From: Grimontia indica
Lineage (GTDB): Bacteria > Pseudomonadota > Gammaproteobacteria > Enterobacterales > Vibrionaceae
NCBI RefSeq assembly: GCF_000333895.2
Contig: NZ_ANFM02000011.1
Coordinates: 47,578 to 111,577, forward strand
Direction: 5' to 3'
DNA length: 64,000 nt
Shown here: piece by piece, positions 46,983 to 55,600 of the stretch
Numbering within the stretch: position 1 is the stretch's first letter
Layout: each line of letters opens with the position of its first letter
Notes under the pieces: model-generated
Seen by the model: only the letters and a program-made list of their open reading frames with translations
Database searches by the model: none
What the model was told of the DNA's origin: nothing
Program-made: the position numbers and the translations under genes

Positions 46983-48557
46983 ATGTCTGTAAACGGCGTA
47001 ATGTTTATTGCTGGCGAAGAAGTCAACGGCCAAACCGGTCAGATGTATTCAATCAATCCTGCGACCGCTTTACCTTTTAGTCCTCCCTTCGCTGGCGCAT
47101 CCAGTGAACAAGCAATGGCAGCTTGTATAGAAGCAGATAAAGCATTCGGGAGTTATCGGCACACATCACCGAAACATAGGGCGAGATTTCTACGAAAAAT
47201 AGCTGAAAACATCATGTCGCTCGGTGACGAACTTATAGAGCGGGGGACTTTGGAAACAGGTCTACCGCTAGCCAGGCTAGTGGGTGAAAGAGGAAGGACC
47301 TGTTCGCAGTTGAACCTCTTTGCAGATGTTCTTGAAAGTGGCAGTTGGCAGGATGTCAGAATTGACTCTGCTCTCCCCGATAGAAGCCCACTTCCCCGCC
47401 CATACCTTGGTATGACGAAGCAGCCTTTAGGACCAGTGGTTGTTTTTGGTTCCAGTAACTTTCCACTTGCTTTTTCTGTTGCAGGTGGCGATACCGCATC
47501 AGCATTGGCGGCTGGTTGCCCAGTCATTGTAAAAGGACATCAGGCACACATGGGGGTATCCGAATTAGTTGGGCGATGTATCGCAGAGGCTGTTAAATCA
47601 TGTGAGTTACACCCCGGGACTTTCTCTTTGGTTTTTGCAAATGGTAACTCCATCGCACATGAACTTGTTGCTCACCCTAGTGTGAAAGCTATTGGATTCA
47701 CCGGCTCTCAAGCTGCTGGTCTGGCTTTGATGCAAACAGCACAATCAAGGAGGGAGCCTATTCCAGTCTACGCAGAGATGAGCAGTATTAACCCAGTGGT
47801 GTTGATGCCGAAAGCTCTTGAGGCTGACCCTGAAGGTTTAGCTAATCAGTTTGCCGCATCTTTGACGATGGGTGCGGGACAATTTTGTACCAACCCAGGC
47901 TTGATACTCGCAACTCCTAGCCCCTCGTTGTCTCTGTTTATTGAACAAGTAAAGCTGCAACTTACGGACTGTAGTGCTGGGACCATGCTGACGAGTAATA
48001 TCTTTAAAAATTACGACAGTGCGCGAAACACAATGATGGGTCACTCAAAGGTAAACGTAATCGTCGAGGGAAAAGCAGACAGCCCAAACAGTTGTCAGCC
48101 CGCGTTTATCGAAGTATCTAGTAGAGCTTTCCTTGAAGACGAAAGCCTACATGCAGAGGTATTTGGGGCTTTTTCCATGCTGGTTACCTGTAAGAACACA
48201 ACAGATATGATCCAAGTCATTAAACGCCTTGAAGGTCAACTGACGGGTACTGTGCATGCCGATTCTGATGATGACACTGAGTGTGTTCATGGCATCGTGT
48301 CAGCGATGGAGCTCAAAGTTGGGCGAATCCTGTTTAACGGATTCCCCACAGGGGTTGAGGTATCAAGCGCGATGGTTCATGGCGGTCCTTATCCTTCAAC
48401 ATCGAACAGTCAAACCACATCTGTGGGTACACTCGCGATTGATAGATTTGTTCGTCCTGTCTGTTATCAAAACGTTCCAGAGGCTTTTCTACCTGATGAG
48501 TTGAAAGCAGATAACCCACTGAATGTCAGCAGAACGATAGATGGCAAGCCAGAATAA
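46983..48557 (+). CDS. Alpha-ketoglutarate semialdehyde dehydrogenase
   Basis: 524 residues of the aldehyde dehydrogenase superfamily. Catalytic residues E265 (VYAEMSSINP) and C302 (GAGQFCTNPG) are present, with the cofactor stretch VVFGSSNFPLAFSVAGGDTA. AEMSSINP and GQFCTNPG are typical of the branch that oxidises 2,5-dioxopentanoate to 2-oxoglutarate with NAD(P), in sugar-acid and hydroxyproline breakdown. It starts two bases after the preceding stop, with CGGAG inside that gene's end. This enzyme is the main evidence that the pathway ends in 2-oxoglutarate. Confidence 0.92.
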   Translation: MSVNGVMFIAGEEVNGQTGQMYSINPATALPFSPPFAGASSEQAMAACIEADKAFGSYRHTSPKHRARFLRKIAENIMSLGDELIERGTLETGLPLARLVGERGRTCSQLNLFADVLESGSWQDVRIDSALPDRSPLPRPYLGMTKQPLGPVVVFGSSNFPLAFSVAGGDTASALAAGCPVIVKGHQAHMGVSELVGRCIAEAVKSCELHPGTFSLVFANGNSIAHELVAHPSVKAIGFTGSQAAGLALMQTAQSRREPIPVYAEMSSINPVVLMPKALEADPEGLANQFAASLTMGAGQFCTNPGLILATPSPSLSLFIEQVKLQLTDCSAGTMLTSNIFKNYDSARNTMMGHSKVNVIVEGKADSPNSCQPAFIEVSSRAFLEDESLHAEVFGAFSMLVTCKNTTDMIQVIKRLEGQLTGTVHADSDDDTECVHGIVSAMELKVGRILFNGFPTGVEVSSAMVHGGPYPSTSNSQTTSVGTLAIDRFVRPVCYQNVPEAFLPDELKADNPLNVSRTIDGKPE

Positions 48558-48581
48558 AATAAAGAATCAGGATAGCGCTTC

Positions 48582-49487
48582 ATGGATTACACCATTCATT
48601 TCGATGATATTTTCGCTGAAGGAAAAACACCGCAGAAACTTTGCTCTGGCGTAATATGGGCAGAAGGTCCGGTCTGGCTGAGGGAAACTAATGAGGTACT
48701 TTTTAGTGATGTCAAAGGCTGCAAGCTCTATCGATGGAGTGAAGCGGATGGCCTCAGAATAGAAAAAAATTACTCCCATTTTTCGAACGGGAATTATCTT
48801 GACTCAGATGGCAATCTTATCAGTTGTGAACATGGTAGGCGCTGCATCAGCAAAACTACACCAGACGGTGTCAGCACTATTCTCGTTGATAACTTTGATG
48901 GAAAAAGATTGAACAGCCCAAATGACGTTGTGGTTAAGCGAGATGGCAGCATTTGGTTTACGGATCCGCCATATGGGATTTTAGGGAATGACGAGGGATT
49001 TCAGGCACAAAGCCAGATGATTGGATGTTATGTTTATCGCTTCGACCCGGTAACAGGTGATCTGGATATCATGACGACGGACGTGCAGAGGCCGAATGGC
49101 CTCGCTTTCTCGCCGGATGAACAGACGCTGTACGTAGCCGATATGTCGATAGTCGAATTTCCCACCAAGGGCAGACGAGAAATCCGCCAGTTTACTGTCG
49201 AAGAAGACGGTTCACTCGGTAAAGGGGACACCCTCTGTATTGTCGAGCCAGGGATCCCAGATGGGTTTAGAGTAGACATTCAAGGGAACATCTTCTGCAG
49301 CTGCGATGAAGGAATTGCCGTTTTTACACCAACCGGCGAGAAACTTGGATTAATACCCGTACCTGAGCGGGTCAGTAACTGCACTTTTGGCGGTAAAGAT
49401 CAGTCCTACCTGTTCATCACTGCAACAACGTCACTTTATGGTATCAAACTGAATACGCAGGGAATCCAATACACCCAAACAACATGA
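48582..49487 (+). CDS. SMP-30/gluconolactonase family protein
   Basis: 301 residues, six-bladed propeller. The metal-binding glutamate is in IWAEGPVW (E28), and the conserved SPNDVVVKRDGSIWFTDPPY and NGLAFSPDEQTLYVAD carry the asparagine and aspartate ligands. It should open a sugar lactone to the free acid, the step before the dehydratase. No signal peptide. Last gene of the rightward catabolic operon; it converges on the LacI-type regulator without a clear terminator between. Confidence 0.92.
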   Translation: MDYTIHFDDIFAEGKTPQKLCSGVIWAEGPVWLRETNEVLFSDVKGCKLYRWSEADGLRIEKNYSHFSNGNYLDSDGNLISCEHGRRCISKTTPDGVSTILVDNFDGKRLNSPNDVVVKRDGSIWFTDPPYGILGNDEGFQAQSQMIGCYVYRFDPVTGDLDIMTTDVQRPNGLAFSPDEQTLYVADMSIVEFPTKGRREIRQFTVEEDGSLGKGDTLCIVEPGIPDGFRVDIQGNIFCSCDEGIAVFTPTGEKLGLIPVPERVSNCTFGGKDQSYLFITATTSLYGIKLNTQGIQYTQTT

Positions 49488-49510
49488 TTTTTAAGGGCGT
49501 TTAGGTTGGT

Positions 49511-50509
49511 TTATAAGCTAAGGCTCTCGCCTTCATCAATATCAAAGCCCAGCGGCTCCATGTCAATTTGGGTTCCATGAATTTGACTGAATAAAGCCAG
49601 TGCAGCATGTTCGCCAGTTTCTCTATCAGGCGTAATGATACTGGCCAATTTCGGCATCATAGACTGCCCGATATCAAGTGCATGAATACCGGCAATGCCA
49701 ATTTGCTCTGGAACCGACAATCCCTGATTTTGGCACTCAATCAATACGCCAGCGGCTAGTTCATCATCGGTGCAGAAGAAAGCATCGGTATCCGGGTAGC
49801 GTTCCAATACCTTAGTCGTCATTTTACGGGCCAGGGATACTGAGGATTCCGCCTTGGCGGTAATACTCCTTGGTGTCAGCCCTGCGTCTTCCATCGCGTC
49901 GACATAACCTTGAAGCTTGCTTGAGGTTCGGATCCCCTTTTTCACATTCAGACAAACAATGTGTTCGAAGCCGCGCTCAATCATCAGGGTGACCATAGAA
50001 AATGCCGCCAGTTCGTTATCGATTCCAACGCTTTGGGCAGTTTCATTTTCTGTCGCGTCCATGATTTCGATATAAGGGATACCCGCGGTGTGAATCATCT
50101 TCAGTGATTTCTCGGTATGGTCGTTGTCAGCCAAGATCAGCCCGTCCACATTGAACGAAAGCAATGACTCAATACGTTGCTGTTCAATCTCTGCCTCATA
50201 GCCGCCGTGAGCCAGCATCAGTTGGTAACCGTTTTCTTCTATAATGGCTTCTATACCGGCGATCACTTGCTGGAAAACAGGATGACGAAGAGAAGGAAGG
50301 ATGACGCCAAGCGTTTTACTGCTGCGGTTGGAAAGAATATCGGGAACCCGGTTTGGGATGTAGCCTAAATCATCGAGGGCAATCTGGATTTTCTCGCCTG
50401 TTTTCTTAGCGACTTTGTGTGGATGTTTGAGGTAGCGACTGACGGTCATTTTGGTGACACCAACGCGCTCGGCCACGTCACTCATGGTAGGACGACGATT
50501 CTTTCCCAT
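49511..50509 (-). CDS. gntR: LacI-type repressor, GntR (gluconate) group
   Basis: 332 residues. The DNA-binding head is TMSDVAERVGVTKMTVSRYL with the LacI hinge region following (PNRVPDILSNRSSKTLGVILP), and the effector domain reads ERIESLLSFNVDGLIL-like throughout. The match to E. coli GntR is strong over the full length, including GYIPNRVPDILSN. GntR represses gluconate genes. Here no gntK or gntU is adjacent; the gene converges on the sugar-acid operon. The start MGKNRRPT has GGAG 7 bases before it. It may regulate the island, or gluconate genes elsewhere. Confidence 0.85.
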   Translation of the reverse strand: MGKNRRPTMSDVAERVGVTKMTVSRYLKHPHKVAKKTGEKIQIALDDLGYIPNRVPDILSNRSSKTLGVILPSLRHPVFQQVIAGIEAIIEENGYQLMLAHGGYEAEIEQQRIESLLSFNVDGLILADNDHTEKSLKMIHTAGIPYIEIMDATENETAQSVGIDNELAAFSMVTLMIERGFEHIVCLNVKKGIRTSSKLQGYVDAMEDAGLTPRSITAKAESSVSLARKMTTKVLERYPDTDAFFCTDDELAAGVLIECQNQGLSVPEQIGIAGIHALDIGQSMMPKLASIITPDRETGEHAALALFSQIHGTQIDMEPLGFDIDEGESLSL

Positions 50510-50623
50510 AGCAATCTCCTCAAAACACTCTTCCAATAAGTTTTTGAGACGATTCAGTTATTCGCCAATAGGAATATGCAAAGTGTGACCCATAACATTA
50601 ACTCTATATCCAGCGAATAAAGG

Positions 50624-51481
50624 TTATTGCTTACTGGCATCTACTCTCATAAAACGTGCGAACTTTGGAATGCCATTTTTGGTGAAACCATTGTGGCGAT
50701 AGGTTACCAGCTCGCCAAGCTCTGGCGGGTTTTCCCGTTGAAAATCAGAAAAGCCTGTCCCGATTTTAAATTCCTTCCCATTGGGCATCCTCACTACTAA
50801 TGCACCCATCCGGCCTTCATGCTTTCCTTTGCCGTCTACATACCCAATCACCTCAGCTTCGGCATCATCAGCCACTTTCATTTTGATGACATTTGCCGAG
50901 CGCCCGGCCTGATAGACACCGCTTAGCTTTCTGAGCATCAAACCTTCACCGCCTGCATCATTGATTGTCTCAAGTAATGCCAACAGAGATGCTTTGCTTT
51001 CAACAGGTTTGTGTTCAACAAAATCAAGATGAGAAATGTTTAGTCCTTGCGCCATGCTCTTAAACTGCTTGTAGCGAACATCAAAGCTATCTAGGCTGGC
51101 AGGAAGGTCGAAGACCATAAATTTCACCTTCTTCCACTCTTTGTCATCAGGCTTGCCATCCATGACCGCCGCCATCGTTTCTTCAAAGCGGTTACGGCCT
51201 ATCCAAAGCTCACCTTCCAGAGGTATTTCCGGTAACGCATCAATAAACCATTTCGGTGCGTATATCAGTTTGCCTTGTCGTGTAAAAAGGTACTGGCCGC
51301 TCCAGTAAGCTCGAATACCATCGAGTTTTTCACTGAACACATAGTTTTCCCAGTGACTGATTTCAGACTCTTCAAATGGAATCGCTAATTGTGGCTTATA
51401 GTGCAAGCAAGTTGTGGCATGGACATGCTGACTGGTTGCCAGACCTAAACTGATGGCTAAAAGCAATGGAGTAGGTTTCAT
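50624..51481 (-). CDS. ligE: ATP-dependent DNA ligase, Lig E type, with signal peptide
   Basis: 285 residues. The signal peptide MKPTPLLLAISLGLATSQHV is followed by a minimal ligase: motif I SEKLDGIRAYW with the lysine that takes AMP, then PLEGELWIGR (motif III), GGEGLMLRK (motif IV) and VIKMKVADDAEAEV (motif V), and a short OB domain. Lig E proteins have only these two domains and are predicted to act in the periplasm, perhaps on DNA taken up from outside. It stands alone in the leftward direction. Confidence 0.9.
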   Translation of the reverse strand: MKPTPLLLAISLGLATSQHVHATTCLHYKPQLAIPFEESEISHWENYVFSEKLDGIRAYWSGQYLFTRQGKLIYAPKWFIDALPEIPLEGELWIGRNRFEETMAAVMDGKPDDKEWKKVKFMVFDLPASLDSFDVRYKQFKSMAQGLNISHLDFVEHKPVESKASLLALLETINDAGGEGLMLRKLSGVYQAGRSANVIKMKVADDAEAEVIGYVDGKGKHEGRMGALVVRMPNGKEFKIGTGFSDFQRENPPELGELVTYRHNGFTKNGIPKFARFMRVDASKQ

Positions 51482-51605
51482 GGTCTCTACACAATATATT
51501 CAGAAGGTAGATATCCATTTTTCCTGCGAAGCGCCCTATTACCAGTTTGGATGAGGTATTTGAGATATCTCATCAAGAACTTTGTTTGCTGTTGCAGATA
51601 CAAAC

Positions 51606-51636
51606 AAAAAAACGGCGCATTCGTCTGAATGCGCCG
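51606..51636 (-). terminator. Terminator of the L,D-transpeptidase gene
   Basis: 10-bp perfect stem CGGCGCATTC / GAATGCGCCG with loop GTCT; read leftward it ends in seven T residues. Confidence 0.9.
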
Positions 51637-51658
51637 CTCTTAAATTCGTATTTAAACA

Positions 51659-52270
51659 TCAAGCAAAGGCGTAAATATAAGTACCGTCCTTGATGGTATT
51701 GATCACTTTCTTCGACAAGTAATTTGGTAGCGCCGGACAACCCCAACTGCGACCCAGCTGACCTGTTTTCGCAATGACATTTGGATGAGCATATGCCGCA
51801 CCATGAATCACTATCGCTCTGCGACGCGCGTTGTCGTTCACACCTTTAGACAAACCATCGAGACGCAATGAATAGCCGTGTTTCCCGTAGTAAGTCTCCG
51901 CAGCGCGGAACACGCCGATAGAAGTTTGACGCGAGTTAACCACATTAGAAAATTTCTTCGCGTATAGCGAGCCGCTGTTTTTGCCATGAGAGACATAAGA
52001 AGCGAACAGCACTTTGCGTTTTTCTGCATCAACGACCCAAAAACGTTTTTCTGAAGAAGGTTTGCCGTAGTCAATGAGAGTGAAAACAGATTTTCCTGTT
52101 CTGTGTGTGCGGAAGTGATTGTAGGCTTTTTGGAATTTGTCGAACGATACCTCGTCAGAGAGGCTAAGTTGCCGATACATAGACTGTGCATCTGGCAGAA
52201 TGGCTGCGAATACGTTCGCAGAAAACAGTAATAAAATGAGCGCAAAAGTCGCTTTCAACGCCTTAAACAT
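51659..52270 (-). CDS. L,D-transpeptidase-like (YkuD_2) exported protein
   Basis: 203 residues with a signal peptide (MFKALKATFALILLLFSANV, cleavage near AFAA). The catalytic region has IVIHGAAYAHPNVI and GRSWGCPALP; the cysteine of SWGCPA and the histidine before it are the expected active site. The protein belongs to the murein L,D-transpeptidase catalytic domain family (YkuD_2 branch), which acts on peptidoglycan cross-links. A GGGGAA lies ahead of the chosen ATG; a longer reading has no signal peptide at its start. Confidence 0.88.
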   Translation of the reverse strand: MFKALKATFALILLLFSANVFAAILPDAQSMYRQLSLSDEVSFDKFQKAYNHFRTHRTGKSVFTLIDYGKPSSEKRFWVVDAEKRKVLFASYVSHGKNSGSLYAKKFSNVVNSRQTSIGVFRAAETYYGKHGYSLRLDGLSKGVNDNARRRAIVIHGAAYAHPNVIAKTGQLGRSWGCPALPNYLSKKVINTIKDGTYIYAFA

Positions 52271-52608
52271 AACATTCCCCGTAAATGGTATGTGATTAAA
52301 AATGCGTGCCGAGCAATGCAAATCGGCTAATCCCATTTATGTCATACCAAAATTCGTGCCAGAGCCTTATCTGAAACGATTAATTATATTTTTCAGTAAG
52401 TTAGCTTTTTTAGTTTACAAGCTGCGCATTTTTCCTTTCGTGCGTAACCTGCATGTGGTCGGTGAGAAAGGCATATGCTTGCCGTTTGTCATCACCTGTA
52501 TGAAGGAATGTTGCCATAGCGGCAAAAGGTGAGAAAGCCAGCGACAACGCTGGCTTTCTATTTTTATAGATAAGTGCTTCTAAGATGAAGCATGACTGTA
52601 AAGCAGAG
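52271..52608. other. 338-bp region between the transpeptidase and hrpA
   Basis: Holds the transpeptidase promoter and a two-way hairpin (52533-52558). A 76-codon open frame on the + strand ends exactly at the hairpin, but its composition and lack of a ribosome site do not support it as a gene. Confidence 0.5.
52533..52568 (+). terminator. Strong hairpin, terminator-like on the + strand
   Basis: 11-bp perfect stem GAAAGCCAGCG / CGCTGGCTTTC with loop ACAA, followed by TATTTTTAT on the + strand. Leftward it lies about 50 bp after the hrpA stop and is followed by a weaker T-rich stretch, so it may end hrpA transcripts too. Confidence 0.75.
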
Positions 52609-55600
52609 CTAGATAGCGTCTATAGCGTTCTTGATTCGCTTATCTGAAATCGGATAAGGCGTACCAAGTTGCTGGGCGAAGTAGCTGACACGAAGTTCTT
52701 CAATCATCCAGCGGATTTCCTTCACTGACTCAGGAACACGCTGCCCTTTCGGGATTTTATTCAGCAGCTCTTTGTAGTCGTTAGTGACAGATTCAATCTT
52801 GAGGATGTGCAGACGATCCTTATTGGGATCAATCGGCAGTTTTTCCAGACGACGCTCCACTGCATTCAGGTAACGCTGAATATCCGGCAAACGCTTCCAG
52901 CCGCATTCCGTCGCAAACCCTTTGAAGATCAATCCCTCAACCTGAGCTTTAATATCCGACAGGGCGAACGCCATGGTGAAGTCGATTTTACCTTTCAGCT
53001 TCTTGTTGATGCTGAATGCCGTCGTCAATATCTGCTCTACCTGTTTGGCGATTTCCACCACGGTGTCACCCAGTTCTGCACGAACATATTCCTTCAGCGC
53101 TTCAAACTCTTCAGGCTGCCACTTCAAACCGCCCTGTGACTCAATCAGCTTATCCACACCACAGGCAATGCAGTCATCAATCAAATCCAGCACACGACCG
53201 TAAGGGTTGAAGTACAAACCGAGTTTGGACTTGTTCGGCAAGTTGTCGTGCAGATATTTGATTGGCGATGGCACGTTAAGGAGGATCAGACGACGCTGAC
53301 CTTGTTGCATCGCCTGACGCTGCTCTTCTTCGGTTTCGTAAAGCTTAATGCCCACCGAATCTTTGTTATCAACAATCGCCGGGAAAGCTTTTACCTCAAA
53401 GCCACCGCGTTTTTGCTGATACATTTTCGGCAACGTACCAAAGCTCCAGGTGGTCAGCCCTTGTTGCTCGATATCGTCATCCGCAACCTGAGACAAGGTT
53501 TCCTGAACCTTCTCTTTCAAGCCATCTTTCAACTCATACAAATCGTAGCTTTCGTTCAGCTTGCGATTCTTATGGTCCACCGCGCGATAAGTGATCTTCA
53601 AATGCTCAGGCAACTGGTCCAACTGCCAGTTTTCACGAAGCACGGTCACGCCAGTCATACGTTTGAGCTCTTTCTCCAACGCATCCAACAAGGGCATTTC
53701 CATTGGCGTAACACGCTGCAGGAATGCAGACGCATAGTTTGGTGCCGGCACAAAGTTACGACGTAACGTTTTTGGCAACGATTTAATAAGCGCAACAATC
53801 AGCTCGTGGCGTAATCCCGGGATTTGCCAATCAAACCCTTCAGGTTCAATCTGGTTCAACACCGGCAGCGGAATGTGAACCGTCACACCATCGTGATCTT
53901 CACCTGGTTCAAACTGATAGCTTAACTTGAGCTTCAGATTGCCTTGATGCCAGAAGTTCGGGTAATCCAGTTCAGTCACATGGCTGGCATCGCCTGCCAG
54001 CAGCATGGCTTTTTCGAAGTTCAGCTTTTCTGGTTCATCACGGCTGGCTTTCTTCCACCAGCTGTCGAAATGACGTCCGGAAACTACGGTATGTTCGATG
54101 CGCTGGTCGTAAAACTCGTAGAGCGTGTCATCATCAACCAGAATATCGCGGCGACGTGATTTCTTCTCAAGCTCCTCGACTTCCGCCAGCATTTTACGGT
54201 TCTGATGGAAGAACTTATGTTTGGTATCCCAATCCCCTTCCACCAGCGCAGAGCGGATAAAGATCTCACGGCTGACAATCGAATCGATGCTGCCGTAATT
54301 CACCTTACGCTTTGGAACGATAGGAATGCCATAAAGCATGACTTTCTCGAACGCGAATACCGCTGCCTGTTTCTTCTCCCAGTGCGGCTCGGAATAGCTT
54401 CGCTTGATAAGATGTTTCGCCAGTGGCTCTACCCATTCAGGCTGGATCTTAGCGGCAACACGGCCCCAAAGCTTAGAGGTTTCAACCAGCTCGGCGACCA
54501 TCACCCACTTCGGCTGCTTCTTGAAAATGCCTGATCCTGGGAAGATATTGAAACGGGCATTACGCGCACCCTGATATTCGTTCTTCTCCTGATCTTTGAG
54601 ACCAATATGAGAGAGCAAACCAGCCAGCAACGACATATGAATGGACTGATAATCAGACGGTTCCTGATTAATCTTGAAGCCCAACTCATTCACCACCTGG
54701 CGAATTTGATAATGAACGTCTTGCCACTCACGAACACGAAGGTAGTTCAGATAGTCTTTCTTACACTGCTTGCGGAACTGGTTACCGGAAAGCTCTTTTT
54801 GCTGCTCTTTGATGTATTCCCAAAGATTCACATAAGCGAGGAAATCTGACTCTTTGTCATTAAAGCGGCGATGCTTTTCATCAGACTGCTGTTGTTTATC
54901 AGATGGACGCTCACGCGGATCCTGAATCGACAGCGCAGACGCAATCACCATGACTTCATGCAATGAGCCAAGACGGGCTGATTCCAGCACCATACGCGCC
55001 AAACGCGGGTCGATTGGCAAACGTGCCAGATTACGCCCCGTTTCGGTCAGACGTTTGTGGTCATCACCTTTCTTGCCTTCTTTCAGCGCACCAAGTTCTT
55101 CAAGCAGACGAACACCGTCAGAAATGTTGCGACTGTCAGGCGGCTGAACGAATGGGAATGCAGAAATGTCACCCAGACCAATGGCCGTCATTTGAAGGAT
55201 AACGGACGCTAGGTTGGTACGCAGAATTTCCGGATCGGTGAACTCAGGACGCGACAGGAAATCTTCTTCTGAGTACAGGCGAATACAGATACCGTCAGAC
55301 ACACGACCACAGCGACCTTTGCGCTGGTTCGCACTCGCCTGAGAAACAGGTTCAATAGGCAGGCGCTGAACCTTGGTGCGATAGCTGTAACGCGAAATAC
55401 GCGCCGTACCCGGGTCAATCACGTATTTGATACCCGGCACTGTCAGCGAGGTTTCTGCGACGTTAGTTGCCAGAACAATGCGTCGACCAGAGTGGGACTG
55501 GAACACGCGGTTTTGCTCTGCCGATGACAGACGTGCATAGAGCGGCAAGATCTCGCAATCACGCAGATTGCGTTTATTCAACGCGTCGGCCGTATCACGG

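Noticed and set aside
49470..49484. ATACACCCAAACAACATG at the end of the SMP-30 gene, like the dispersed repeat arm
   Set aside because: It is coding, has an inserted base pair relative to the arm, and no matching GTTTGGGTAT arm follows.
52302..52532. 76-codon open frame on the + strand with a cysteine-rich end
   Set aside because: No ribosome site, unusual composition, and it lies over the promoter region of the divergent transpeptidase gene. Not listed as a gene.
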